A stretch of 64,000 bases of DNA from Mesoterricola sediminis (GTDB lineage Bacteria > Acidobacteriota > Holophagae > Holophagales > Holophagaceae), in assembly GCF_030295425.1 (NCBI RefSeq), contig NZ_AP027081.1:2773001-2837000 (forward strand). Reading direction: 5' to 3'. Shown here one piece after another: positions 38,282 through 48,130 of this stretch. The translations under genes were made by a program, and so were the position numbers. The first letter of the stretch is position 1. Every line of letters begins with the position of its first letter. The notes beneath the pieces were generated by a model. It saw nothing but the letters and a program-made list of their open reading frames with translations, was not told where the DNA came from and searched no databases.

Positions 38282-39155
38282 GGGGCAGCTCTCGCTCGCT
38301 GCGCTGGAACAGGGCCTGGCAGTCGCCGGCGGCCTGGCGCAGGGCGGCGCTGGCCTCCTGGACCTCCGACGCGGAGTGGTGCAGGACCAGCGCCCCGCGG
38401 CCCAGGTGCTGCTTGGCCCTGCGGGCCACCGCCGCCAGGGTGCCCAGGTCCTCCAGCCAGAGATGGAACGGGTTGGCCAGGCCCTCCGGGGCCGCCAGGG
38501 CCCGCTGGGAGCGGAGGAACAGCACGGGATCGGCCAGGAGGCGTTCACGGGCCTCGGCCCGGCTTTGCTGCCAGGCGGCCTTGAGGGCCACGGCCTCCCG
38601 GGTGGTGAACGGGGCCTTCAGCAGGGCCGTGCACAGGTTCAGGCAGTCCCGGCGGTTGGCGCGCGCCAACGGGACCAGGACCTTCATGGCGGTGTGGGCG
38701 GAAAGCCGGCCGAATAGCACGTGCTCCTGCACCTCGCCGGGCAGTTCCTCCACCAGGGCCAGCCGCCGGGATACCCAGCTCGGGGTGCGCCCGAAACGCC
38801 TGGCCAGTTCCTCGGGCGGCATCTGGAACCGGTCCCGCAGCTCGCACAGGAACCATGCCTCCTCCAGGGCGCTGTCCGGCTCAGAGGTCCGCATCATCCG
38901 CTCCAGCAGCAGGGCATCGACCTCGCCCAGGTACCAGAGGGCGGCCTCCAGCGTGTCCCGCTTCAGGCGGCGCAGGGCCCGGAAACGCTTGTAGCCGTCC
39001 AGGAGGGCGTAACGGTCCTGCCCCAGGGCCAGCACCACCACCGGCACCTTCTGGCCATCCGCGGCCAGGGAGGCCAGCAGTTGACGCTCGCCCTGGGGAT
39101 CACGGCGACGCAGATGCTCGTAGCGGAGATCGATCTGGTGGAATTCGAGGTCCAT
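38274..39155 (-). CDS. ParB-like nuclease-fold protein carried by the IS element
   Basis: 293 aa from MDLEFHQIDLRYEHLRRRDP. The N-terminal ParB/Srx fold (LLASLAADGQKVPVVVLALG, then DRYALLDGYKRFRALRRL) is followed by a helix-turn-helix typical of ParB/KorB (MPPEELARRFGRTPSWVSRR). It overlaps istA by 8 bp, so it is part of the transposition operon. Standard IS21 elements carry only istA and istB; a role in regulating or guiding transposition is inference. Confidence 0.82.
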   Translation of the reverse strand: MDLEFHQIDLRYEHLRRRDPQGERQLLASLAADGQKVPVVVLALGQDRYALLDGYKRFRALRRLKRDTLEAALWYLGEVDALLLERMMRTSEPDSALEEAWFLCELRDRFQMPPEELARRFGRTPSWVSRRLALVEELPGEVQEHVLFGRLSAHTAMKVLVPLARANRRDCLNLCTALLKAPFTTREAVALKAAWQQSRAEARERLLADPVLFLRSQRALAAPEGLANPFHLWLEDLGTLAAVARRAKQHLGRGALVLHHSASEVQEASAALRQAAGDCQALFQRSERELPHA

Positions 39156-39328
39156 GGCGCCACCCGAAAGGACGGCCAACAGGGTAGGAAACCCCGGGGG
39201 AGCCTTTCGAGGTCGTCTCGCAGGTGGAGGGGGGGAAGTATGTCTTTATTTTATTGATTCCATAGGAGGTTGGGCGGAAGCTGCGTCTCGCGGCCGGGAA
39301 ATATCATGTTTGTCGATACCTCGTGATT

Positions 39329-39673
39329 TCATTTGAGTTGCACGAGAACTGCGTCTCGCGCCTGGCGCAGGAGGACTTTGCCGCTCTCCTCGACCAGGGC
39401 GCTGATTTCCAGCCCGACCACCTTCCGGGCGTAGCGCCAGTCGATGGCCTCCGCAGGCACCGTCCCCTTTCCCCCGGCCCCCACCTGCACCAACTTGGCG
39501 GTGAACCGGGTGTGGCGGTCGTAGTCCGGGTCCCGGTCATGGAACCGGGCGCAGGCCCGCCGGTGCCGCTCCTTCTGGCAGGAGGGGGCCCCGCAGACGC
39601 GCTGCCGCTCCCCAACCATCCGGTCTGGGTGGAACCATTTCCTGCAAATAAGGCAGGGCCGAGCCTTGAGCAT
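39329..39673 (-). CDS. Small zinc-binding protein of the IS element
   Basis: 114 aa from MLKARPCLICRKWFHPDRMV. It has two Cys pairs (CLIC, then CGAPSC) followed by a basic stretch (QKERHRRACARFHDRDPDYD), a zinc-ribbon look often seen in small DNA-binding proteins of mobile elements. The C-terminal half (ALVEESGKVLLRQARDAVLV) is helical. First gene of the element's operon, 173 bp before the ParB-like gene. Family not recognised; role in end recognition or regulation is inference. Confidence 0.65.
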   Translation of the reverse strand: MLKARPCLICRKWFHPDRMVGERQRVCGAPSCQKERHRRACARFHDRDPDYDRHTRFTAKLVQVGAGGKGTVPAEAIDWRYARKVVGLEISALVEESGKVLLRQARDAVLVQLK

Positions 39674-39841
39674 GCCGGGCCTCCTTGGAAAGGGGGTGCT
39701 CAAGCCTGTCCGGCCTCCACGCTCGGGACCAGGGGGAACAAGGAGAGGTGGCCGATTCTGGAGAGCAGGGATGCTCAGGTCTCAGCCGCCGATGGCCTGG
39801 TTTTGGAGAGCAGGCCTATGCCGATTCTGGAGAGCGTCGAA

Positions 39842-41848
39842 GGCCGCGACGGCGCCACCGCCGCGGGCATCCTCCGCGCCGCGGTGGGATACGGCCTGGA
39901 GGCCGACGCCTACCACGCGGAGGTGGAGGAACTGGCCGGTCTGCCCATGCCCCTGATCCTTCACTGGGAATTCCGCCACTTCCTGGTCCTGGAGCGGATC
40001 ACGGGGCGCAAGGTTGTCCTGATGGACCCGGCCCAGGGGCGCCGCAGCCTGGACCATGGGCGGTTCCGCGAAAGCTATACCGGTGTGGCGATGACCTTCA
40101 GCCCCGGACCCGCCTTCCGGCCCCGGAGGAAGCGCCTGCCGTCGAGGGATCGCTACTTCGCCATGATCCGCGAGCACCTGCCGTCCCTCGGGCTGGTGCT
40201 CCTGGGCAGCCTGTGGCTCCAGGCCCTTGGTCTGGTGCTTCCGCTGGGCCAGAAGGTGCTGGTGGACCAAGTGCTCCTGCCCCGGCGGGAAGGCTGGTTG
40301 TGGGGTCTCGCCGCCGCCCTGGCCGGAGCGGCCTCCGCCCAAGCCCTCCTCAGCTACAGCCGCATCCGGGTGCTCCAGAACCTGCAGGCGACCACCAACC
40401 TGGCCCTGGCCCGGAGCTTCATGGGACACCTGCTGGCCCTGCCCATCGCGTTCTTCCTGCAGCGCGGAAACGGCGACCTGGTACACCGCCTGGACAGCCA
40501 AGGGGAGGTCCAGAACCTCTTCACCGAGCGCAGCGTGGCGGCGCTGCTCGATGCGTTCCTCCTTGCAGGGTATGCCACCCTGATGGTCGCCTTTCACGCA
40601 AGGCTGGGCGCCCTGGTTATTCTCTTGAGCCTGACCCAGGTGGCCTGCCGGTGGGCGATCCGGGAACGGAAAGCGCGCCTGATGGCGGCCGAACTTGCCG
40701 CCGCCGGCAATGCCAGTTCCGTCCTGGTGGAATCCCTCTCCACCCTGGAAACCATCCAGGTCGCTGGCGCCGGAAGGGTGTTCGTCCAACGCTGGGCCGA
40801 CGCGCGGATCCCGAGCCTCAACGCCGCGCTGGAGCGCCAGGGCCTGGAAGCGAACCTGGGCGCCGTGGATGCCTGCCTTGGCCACCTCGGCGCCACCCTG
40901 GTGCTCCTGGCCGCCGGTTGGGAGGTCCTGAACCATTCCATGACCCTCGGCACTTTTTCCGCCTTCCTGACCCTCCAGACCCTCCTCCTGGTGCCACTGT
41001 CAGCCCTGCTGGAGGCCTGGGGCCAACTTCAAGGTCTGGGGAGCCATCTGGCGCGCCTGGACGATGTCATGGAAGCCCGCCCCGAGCCGGGGGGGGACCG
41101 GGATCCCGGCAAGCTGACCGGCGCCATCGACCTTGCCGGCGTCAGCTACCACTTCCCGGGGTGCCCAGAGCCCGCGTTGGCTGGAGTAGACCTGCAGGTG
41201 AAGGCCGGATCCATGGTCGCCCTGGCCGGACCCACCGGAGCCGGCAAATCCACCCTCGCGCGGCTCTTGCTGGGGATGCACGTTCCCGATGAAGGCAGCA
41301 TCCGATTCGACGGCCTCGATCTGCGCACCCTGGACCTGCCCCACCTGCGCCGGAATCTGGGCGTGGTCCACCAGGACACCTTCCTGCTCAACGACACCGT
41401 ATGGGCGAACCTGGCCCTGCAGGCACCGGATCTTCCCCGCGAGCGCCTCATCGAGGCAGCACGGTCAGCCCGCGTCCATGAGGTCCTCTCCGCACTGCCC
41501 CAGGGGTACGACACGGTAATCGGCGAGAACGGCCTCACGCTCTCCGGAGGTCAGCGCCAGCGCCTGGCCCTGGCCAGGGCCCTGGCACCACGACCGGCCA
41601 TCCTCCTCCTCGACGAGGCCACCAGCGCCTTGGACCCAGAAACCGAGGCGGCCGTTCACCGGAATCTCGCCGGACTAGGGTGCACCCGAATCGTCATCGC
41701 GCATCGTCTGGCGACCCTGGCGGATGCAGATCTGATCCTGGTCCTGGAACGGGGCCGGGTGGTCCAGCGCGGCCGGTACCGTGAGCTGGCGGAATGTCCC
41801 GGGCTTTTCCGGACCATGGTGGAATGCGAACGTGGCCCGAACCCCTGA
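39842..41848 (+). pseudogene. C39 peptidase-ABC transporter, 3' fragment
   Basis: Starts in the second target copy; useful sequence from 39851 (GATAAGILRAAVGYGLEADA). It holds the rest of the C39 domain with the catalytic His and Asp (LHWEFRHFLVLERI, VLMDPAQGRRS), a six-helix membrane domain (about 40180-41030) and an ABC ATPase: Walker A GPTGAGKSTLARLLLG, signature LSGGQRQRLALARAL, Walker B ILLLDEATSALDP, switch IAHRL. In intact form it would cut the precursor after Gly-Gly and export it. A shorter protein from an internal start could keep ABC function but not the peptidase. Confidence 0.92.
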
Positions 41849-43811
41849 ACCGGAACGGCTGGAGGGAATCCGGGCCCAGGAAGCCCTGCGCCGGCTGCTG
41901 GCGGCCCGGGGGCTGGAGCCCGGACCGCCAGCCATGGCCCTGGACCGCGAGGGCCTGGCCACCGAACTGGAGCGCCACGGACTCCAGGGTCGCTGGGTGG
42001 ATCTGGAGCCCCAGGATGTTCCATGCCTGGAACTGCCCACCTTGGCCGCCCTGGCCAACGGCACCTACCTGCTGATCCTGCCCACGCGACACGGCCGGAT
42101 CCATGTTCAAGGCTCCGCTTCAGAAGAGACCATGGAAATCCGCGCCCTGCCGAAAGCGGCCTACCTCGATCTGGCGGCGGGTCTGGCGGAGGGAAGTCTG
42201 GTCCGGACCCTCATCCGGACCCTCCTGGCCCAGAAACGGAGGGTGCTGGAGATCCTGGCCGCGATGGTGGCGGTCCAGGCCGTCGCACTCCTGGTTCCCC
42301 AGTTCACGCGGATCCTGGTGGACCGGGTCTTCCCTTCGGGGGCAAAGTCCACCTTCCAACTGGTCCTCTGGGCCAGTGCCTTCACCGGCGTCTACCAGGC
42401 TTGGATCCTTTGGCTTCATGGCCGGTACGAGCGTTTTCTCGGCGCACGCCTCGGCTTGGTCCTGGAGCAGGGGCTGTTGTGCCGGCTCCTGCGCCTTCCC
42501 TGCGCCTGGATCCGCGGCCGAAGCCAGGGCCAGCTCCTGCAGGGCATCGCTGGACTTCAGGCCGCGCAGACCCTGCTGACCGGCCACTTCCTGGAGGCGG
42601 TTGGCGAAGGATTCACCACCCTGGCCTGCCTGGGGATGATGGTGAGCATCCTGCCAGGCGCCACCGGACTTTTCGCTGGACTGGCCCTGCTCTGCCTGGG
42701 CCTCACCCTCCTGGCCGGGTTCCGGGTCGTGAACCTGGAGGCGCAGGTGGTGGAAGCCCAGGTTCGCGAGCGTGGATTCCTGATCGAGATCCTCCGTGGC
42801 ATCACGTCCCTCAAGGCCTCCGGCGCAGAACGACACGTAGGGGAGAACTGGGCCCGGATGGCCTCCCGGCGCTGGAGCCTTAACCTCGGCACCCGGCGCG
42901 CCGCGGCTTCCGCAGGGGCCAGTGTGGCCTTCATCCAGATTCTCGGCGTCCAGGGCTTGACCCTCTGGGGAGGCCTACAGGTTCTGCAGGGAAACCTGCG
43001 CCTCGGGGAACTGCTGGCCTTCCTGATGCTGGCGGCCTCCCTCCAGCAGGCGATCTCCGGCCTCGGGGACACCCTGCTCCAATGGTGCACACTCAAACCG
43101 CAGCTCGCAGAAGTCCGAACCATCCTGGAGACGCCAGCCGAACCCGTGCCGCCGGTCCTGACCGCAAGCGCCCGCCAACCCGCAGGGATCGACGTCCAGG
43201 ACCTGGCCTTCCGCTACAGGCCGGAGCGGCCCTGGGTCTTCAAGGGGCTGGATCTGGTGGTGCCCCCCGGGGAGAAGGTGCTCCTGAGCGGCCTGTCCGG
43301 ATGCGGCAAATCGACCCTCCTCAAGATCCTGGCCGGGCTCTGTCTCCCCGAGCGGGGCCTAGTCGTGCTCGGGGGCCTGCCGCCGAGGCGGGCCCGGGGC
43401 CTGGTGGCCTACCTTCCGCAGTCCGTCCAGCTCTTCAATGGCTCCCTGCGGGAAAACCTGAGGCTGCTGTCCGGGGGTGCCGGGCGCGAGGAGCTGGAAG
43501 CGGCCGCCCTGGAAACTGGGTTGGCCCGCCTGGTGGCGACCCTGCCCATGGCCTGGGAGACCCTGGTGAGCCCTGGAGGGGACAACTTCTCCGGAGGCCA
43601 ACGCCAATTGATCGCGCTGACCGCGGCCATCGCAACGCCCAGGCCCGTCCTGCTCCTGGACGAGCCCCTGGCCAACCTCGACCCGATGGCCAAGGCCGCC
43701 CTCCTTCAAGGCGCCCTGTTTAAAGCCAAAACCGTGATCATGGCCAGCCATGACCTCACTCACCGCCACGCAAGGAAGGAAGGCAACGTCTTCAGGGTTG
43801 TGGACCTGTGA
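41832..43811 (+). CDS. Second ABC exporter with catalytically dead C39-like domain
   Basis: 659 aa from GTG 41832, overlapping the first transporter by 17 bp. The N-terminal ~130 residues look like a C39-like domain without the Cys motif (TLAALANGTYLLILPTRHGR matches the His-side strand but His/Asp context is lost). Membrane domain about 150-430; ATPase with GLSGCGKSTLLKILAG, FSGGQRQLIALTAAI, VLLLDEPLANLDP and MASHDL. C39-like domains in other exporters bind substrate without cutting. It may pair with the first transporter as a heterodimer or serve in immunity; not decided by sequence. Confidence 0.86.
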   Translation: MARTPEPERLEGIRAQEALRRLLAARGLEPGPPAMALDREGLATELERHGLQGRWVDLEPQDVPCLELPTLAALANGTYLLILPTRHGRIHVQGSASEETMEIRALPKAAYLDLAAGLAEGSLVRTLIRTLLAQKRRVLEILAAMVAVQAVALLVPQFTRILVDRVFPSGAKSTFQLVLWASAFTGVYQAWILWLHGRYERFLGARLGLVLEQGLLCRLLRLPCAWIRGRSQGQLLQGIAGLQAAQTLLTGHFLEAVGEGFTTLACLGMMVSILPGATGLFAGLALLCLGLTLLAGFRVVNLEAQVVEAQVRERGFLIEILRGITSLKASGAERHVGENWARMASRRWSLNLGTRRAAASAGASVAFIQILGVQGLTLWGGLQVLQGNLRLGELLAFLMLAASLQQAISGLGDTLLQWCTLKPQLAEVRTILETPAEPVPPVLTASARQPAGIDVQDLAFRYRPERPWVFKGLDLVVPPGEKVLLSGLSGCGKSTLLKILAGLCLPERGLVVLGGLPPRRARGLVAYLPQSVQLFNGSLRENLRLLSGGAGREELEAAALETGLARLVATLPMAWETLVSPGGDNFSGGQRQLIALTAAIATPRPVLLLDEPLANLDPMAKAALLQGALFKAKTVIMASHDLTHRHARKEGNVFRVVDL

Positions 43812-43881
43812 AGCCGCACGCCGGGTCGAGGCATGTTCAGGGGAAGGTCCGATTCCAGGCATGGTAGCCTCCGGAGATCCC

Positions 43882-44607
43882 ATGACGAACACGCCCGCCG
43901 ATGCCCCGCCTGAACACGACCTGGACTTGGTGCGGCTCTATCACCAGGCTTTAGGAGACCCGCCCGGAACCGTGGATGAGGCAACCTGGCAAGACCTGGC
44001 CATGGATGATGTCTTCGGCAAGATGGACCGCACCGCGAGCTGGGCCGGAAGCCAGATCCTCTACCGGTGGATGAGGGTTCTTGAACCCGAGGACCGGATT
44101 CTGGAGGCCCGGTCCCGGAACTACCAAACCCTCCGGAACCACAGGGCATGGATGGACCGGGCCAGGGCAATCCTGAAGCCCCTCGGGGAATCCGGCGGCG
44201 CCTTCCTGGCCCCGTTCCTGATCGTCGGGCTGCCGGACCAGCTCCCGCGTCCATGGCTCTACATTCTCTGCGCCCTGGTCCCCCTGCCCTGCTTCCTGGG
44301 ATGTTTCCTGGCTCCCTGGCTTTTCCTTCCGGGACTGGCCTTTCTTTGCGTGAATATCCTCATCAACACCATCCTCGGGCCGAAGCTGGCCCCGTACTAT
44401 CCGGCCTTCTCTAGGATCCACGCCCTGATCGAGGTGGGCGACACCCTCGCGGCCCTACGGGAAGCACCTCCCCTTCCGGAAATCGACCGCCTGCGTCAGT
44501 GCCGCCCGGCCATGGCACGGGTGCAGGCGCGCCTGAGCACGCTTTCCGTGGACCGCAGCCAATTGTCAGAACTGGCCGCGGCGATCTTCGGCTACCTGAA
44601 CATGCTT
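43882..44607 (+). pseudogene. MutS-like membrane ATPase, 5' fragment cut by IS91-like element
   Basis: 242 codons from ATG 43882 (CGGAGA ribosome site): MTNTPADAPPEHDLDLVRLY... with two hydrophobic segments (about 108-150, LYILCALVPLPCFLGCFLAP) and a helical stretch ending AIFGYLNML. The frame continues in the fragment at 47024 as FLLDIICFLRAV, an exact fit to MutS-lever-type sequence. Membrane-bound MutS-like proteins occur in some RiPP and other clusters; their job is unknown. The current frame continues into the element to a stop at 44655. Confidence 0.8.
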
Positions 44608-44746
44608 GGACGAAGCCGCTTCGCGGCAGGGGTGATCAGCGTCCGTCCAGCCTGATCGTCCAATAAGGCTTGCGGGATCTACAGCTTGCAGTCCCCATGG
44701 ATGTGGCGGTGTTACAGCACCAGCCCCACATTCATGGAGGACTGCA

Positions 44747-45586
44747 ATGGCGGTCAGTTTATCTCTGTCCCGGTTCGCCGGGGACCTTCAAATGGCGAAC
44801 CGCGCCCATAAGACGATCCAGCAGTACGTCGCATCGGTGAGGCGTTTCGAGGAATTCCTTGGCCACGACCCATGCGACGCCAGCCAGGAATCGGTGCGGC
44901 GGTGGGTGGACGTCCTCCGGCAGCAGGCCATCGGAGCCTCCCGGCTGGCCCTCCACTACTCAGCCTTGAAGTTCCTCTATGCCCGGACCCTGGGCCAGCC
45001 CGAGAAGGTGGCCTGGATCACCGTCCCCAAGGCCAAGGCCCACCTGCCTTCCACCTTGAGCCAGGCTGAGGTTGCGCGGCTGCTGGACGGGTTCACCACC
45101 ACGAAATACCGCACCTTCTTCACTCTGGTCTACGCCACCGGCCTGCGGATCAACGAGGCCTGCCGGCTCGAGACCCGGGACATCGACGCCATGCAGCAGG
45201 TGATCCACGTCCGCGATGGAAAGGGCGGCAAGGACCGGATGGTGCCCATGGGGGCCAAGCTCTACCGGGCGCTGCGGACCTACTACAAGCACATGCAGCC
45301 CCCGAAGCCTTGGCTGTTCGCCTCCAAGTCGGGAGGGCCCCTCTGCGCGGACACCGCCCGGCGCGCCCTCCTTTGCGCAGCGGCCGTCTCCGGCATCGGC
45401 AAGTTCGTGAACCCCCACCTTCTGCGCCACGCGTTCGCGACCCACCTGCTGGAGAGCGGCGAGGACCTGCGCAAGATCCAGGTGGTCCTGGGCCACGCCA
45501 GCATCACCTCCACCCAGATCTACACCCAGGTGGCGCCAGGCCAGATCGCCGCCGTGCGAAGCCCTCTGGAGGACCTGCCGGAGTAG
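44747..45586 (+). CDS. Tyrosine recombinase of the IS91-like element
   Basis: 279 aa with a good ribosome site (GGAGGA). SAM-like N-terminal domain (KTIQQYVASVRRFEEFLGHD) and a complete catalytic set: Arg in VYATGLRINEACRL, Lys in GKGGKDRMVPMG, HLLRHAFATHLLESG, and LGHASITSTQIYTQV with the Tyr. Xer-like in length. It ends 4 bp before the transposase start, so the two are co-transcribed. Confidence 0.92.
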   Translation: MAVSLSLSRFAGDLQMANRAHKTIQQYVASVRRFEEFLGHDPCDASQESVRRWVDVLRQQAIGASRLALHYSALKFLYARTLGQPEKVAWITVPKAKAHLPSTLSQAEVARLLDGFTTTKYRTFFTLVYATGLRINEACRLETRDIDAMQQVIHVRDGKGGKDRMVPMGAKLYRALRTYYKHMQPPKPWLFASKSGGPLCADTARRALLCAAAVSGIGKFVNPHLLRHAFATHLLESGEDLRKIQVVLGHASITSTQIYTQVAPGQIAAVRSPLEDLPE

Positions 45587-45590
45587 GGCG

Positions 45591-46715
45591 GTGGGGTTCA
45601 CCCGACCCCGTTTCGACATCGCCGACATCGTCCGCCTCCACCGCGACGCCCTGGAAAGCCGGGTTGCCTTGAACCGGCAGCAGCGCCGCGTCCTCACGGC
45701 CATCGGCCAATGCCGCACCGCGGCCCTGGGCGGGCACAAGGAGGTCTGCGAGCACGGTGACTTCGAGCGGATCGCCTACAACTCCTGCCGGGACCGGCAC
45801 TGCCCCAAGTGCCAGGCCCTGGCCCAGGAACGCTGGCTCGACAAGGAGACCCAGCGCCTCCTGGACGTGCCCCACTTCCACCTGGTGTTCACCCTCCCGG
45901 CGGAACTGCGGTTCCTGGCCCGGCAGTATCCGGCCAAGTTCTACGGCGCCCTGTTCCGGGCAGCGACGAAGACCCTCCTGAAGCTGTTCCGGAGCCGACT
46001 GAAGGCCATTCCCGGCCTGCTGCTGGTGCTGCACACCTGGACCCGGGAGTTGACCTTCCACCCCCACCTCCATGTGCTGGTCACCGCCGGGGGCCTCGCC
46101 CTCGACGGCGGAGGCTTCATCCCCAGCGGGAAGAATTACCTGTTCCCGGTGGCCATGATGGGTGAGGTGTTCCGGGCCAAGATGCTCAACGCCCTGGGCC
46201 GGCTCCAGGCGAAGGGCGCCTTCCCTGAGGTCCCGAAGGAACTCTACGCCAGTCGGATGGCCACGGTCAGCGATCTGGACTGGGGCGTCCACGCCAAGAA
46301 GCCGTTCGGGCACTCCAGCCATGTGGCCGGCTACCTGGCCCGGTACACCCACCGGGTCGGCATCGCCAACTCCCGGCTCCTGGACGTCACCGAGGACCGG
46401 GTGACGTTCGCCACCAAGAACGGCAACACTGCAACGGTCCACCCCGTGGAGTTCCTCGAGCGCCTGGTCCAGCACGTCCTCCCCCCGGGCTTCCACAAGA
46501 TCCGTCATGCCGGCCTCTACGGCTCCCTCCAGGCTGGCGGCCTTCTGGAGAAGGCCAGGGCCATCGTCGGGACCTGCAAGAAGCCCCGGAAGGATCCATC
46601 CGACCTGGAACGGGTGGAACGCGAATCCCAGACCTGCCCGGTCTGCGGCGGGGCCCTCCGTCGGACACCCCTGCCCGCCACCATCCGCGCACCGCCCGAG
46701 GACGATCCATGCTGA
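45591..46715 (+). CDS. IS91-family transposase (HUH/Y2 type)
   Basis: 374 aa from a GTG. N-terminal zinc-binding region (CEHGDFERIAYNSCRDRHCP, then KCQ), HUH metal motif in TFHPHLHVLVTAGG, and the catalytic Tyr region GYLARYTHRVGIANSRLLDV. A C-terminal Cys pair (CPVCGG) is present. Appears full length and undamaged, so this copy may still be active. Confidence 0.92.
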   Translation: MGFTRPRFDIADIVRLHRDALESRVALNRQQRRVLTAIGQCRTAALGGHKEVCEHGDFERIAYNSCRDRHCPKCQALAQERWLDKETQRLLDVPHFHLVFTLPAELRFLARQYPAKFYGALFRAATKTLLKLFRSRLKAIPGLLLVLHTWTRELTFHPHLHVLVTAGGLALDGGGFIPSGKNYLFPVAMMGEVFRAKMLNALGRLQAKGAFPEVPKELYASRMATVSDLDWGVHAKKPFGHSSHVAGYLARYTHRVGIANSRLLDVTEDRVTFATKNGNTATVHPVEFLERLVQHVLPPGFHKIRHAGLYGSLQAGGLLEKARAIVGTCKKPRKDPSDLERVERESQTCPVCGGALRRTPLPATIRAPPEDDPC

Positions 46716-47023
46716 CCGTCCCCACAACGCCCATGACATCAACTCCCGGCCTGCCCGGTTGGGGTGGCTGGACCGGGGTCTGCCTGCACCTCAGCATCCC
46801 GCCGGGAACGGTGATCCCGAAGGGCGAATCTGAGCCCCACGGAACGATCCAGGGAGCCATCGGGTCCCCTCCCGGGCTCCGACCCATTTCGAAATCCCCA
46901 TAGCCCGGTTGCGCCGGCCCCCTGCCGCTACGGGCCTGTCCAAGAACGTAAGATCGGGCTGCGCGTCAGCGCGCCGGTCAAGGCGTACGCTCGTGTTCCT
47001 GCGAGCCCGATTTACTAACTATT
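46716..47023. other. Noncoding 3' end of the IS91-like element
   Basis: About 300 bp without a credible gene. From 46899 it contains GC-rich imperfect hairpins and the terminal sequence that recurs inverted at 49013. By analogy with IS91 this would be the rolling-circle origin end; that is inferred from its position after the transposase. Confidence 0.55.
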
Positions 47024-48130
47024 TTCCTGTTGGACATCATCTGCTTCCTCCGGGCCGTTCCAGCCCTGCGCCGGGACCGTGAGGAACTGCTGGCTCTCCT
47101 GGAAGCCCTCGGGTCCCTTGATGCCGCCATGGGCTTGGTCCGCTACCTGGATGGGATTCCAGAAGGCCATGTCGAACCCGTGTTCACGCCGGACCGAGAA
47201 GTGGAGATCGCGGGTGCCTACCACCCCCTGCTCTCCCGGCCCGTGCCCAATGACCTGGCCCTCCGAAACCGATCCTGCCTCATCACCGGCTCGAACATGG
47301 CCGGCAAGACCACCTTCATCAAGACCATCGGCATCAACATCCTGCTCGGACAGACCCTGCACTTCTGCCTGGCCCGGCGCGCACGCCTTTCCCGACTCCA
47401 GGTGCAATCCTCCATTTGGCGCAGCGATCACCTCGAAGCAGGCCAGAGCTATTATCTGGCGGAGGTGGACCGCTTGCGGGAGTTCGTGGAGGTCGAGCCG
47501 GGCAGTCCACCGAAAGTCCTGCTCATCGACGAGATCTTCCGGGGAACAAACACCCTTGAGCGCCTCGCGGCTGCCACCGCGGTTCTTTGGCACCTCCAGC
47601 AGCAGCACCTGGTGCTGGTCACCACGCATGACTTGGAATTGGGCGATGCCCTCGCAGGCCGCTTCGATCTCTACCACTTCTCCGAACAGGTCGTGGAAGG
47701 GACCTTCGGGTTCGACTTCAAACTGCGCCCCGGGCCCGTCTACACGCGCAACGCCATCCGGCTCCTGGAACTCCGCGGATTCCCTGCCTCCATCACCGAG
47801 GAAGCCCGCCGCCTCGCCAACTCAAGTCGATCCGAGATGGGCAACGACGTGCCACAACACGTCATGGACCAGATGGGGAATCGCCGCGGCGGCCCAGCCC
47901 AGCCAGAAGGACCGGGGGCGCCAGGAGAGGAAGGCCGCCGTCATGATGAAGAAGGCCCAGTACGGGTTCAGGAATCCCAAGTGGAACCCGTTGAAATGGA
48001 GGGCCCCCCACACCAGCGCGGATATCCCGGAGAGAACCACGATGTTGGTGATCTGGGGGGCCAGCAAGGAGGCCAGCCCGACGACCATGAAGGTTTCCAG
48101 AACGGGGCCCAGAAGCACCACAAGCCATAG
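47024..48130 (+). pseudogene. MutS-like membrane ATPase, 3' fragment
   Basis: Continues the fragment at 43882. The MutS-type ATPase core is intact: Walker A ITGSNMAGKTTFIKTIGINI, YYLAEVDRLREF, Walker B VLLIDEIFRGTNTLERLAAA and the His switch VTTHDLELGDAL. The family-like part ends near 47818 (EEARRLANSS); the open frame runs on to 48130 through the antisense of the CPBP-like gene with no sign of protein selection, so the natural stop may have been lost. Reassembled, the protein would be about 510 aa plus any tail. Confidence 0.78.

Larger units (their letters stand above)
35950..39841 (-). mobile_element. IS21-family insertion element with two extra genes, 3.9 kb
   Basis: Inserted in the C39-ABC gene. 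The 9-bp sequence GGCCGCGAC flanks it on both sides (35941-35949 and 39842-39850). The ends are imperfect inverted repeats: TTGGATGCTAACCAAAACC on the left versus TTCGACGCTCTCCAGAATC on the right (reverse complement). Further internal copies of a CTCTCCA(G/A)AA motif lie near both ends, as in the multiple end repeats of IS21. Genes on the minus strand in order: zinc-binding ORF, ParB-like, istA, istB. IS21 target duplications are usually 4-8 bp, so 9 is slightly long, or one base is chance. Confidence 0.88.
44608..47023 (+). mobile_element. IS91-like element with tyrosine recombinase, inserted in the mutS-like gene
   Basis: About 2.4 kb between the two halves of the mutS-like gene, with no visible target duplication. 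It carries a tyrosine recombinase followed by a Y2/HUH-type IS91 transposase, an arrangement known in part of the IS91 family. The right end (46899-47022) is a noncoding tail with GC-rich inverted repeats ending CCCGATTTACTAACTAT. An inverted, diverged copy of this tail lies at 49013-49150. IS91 elements move by a rolling-circle mechanism and leave no target repeat, in agreement. Confidence 0.8.
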
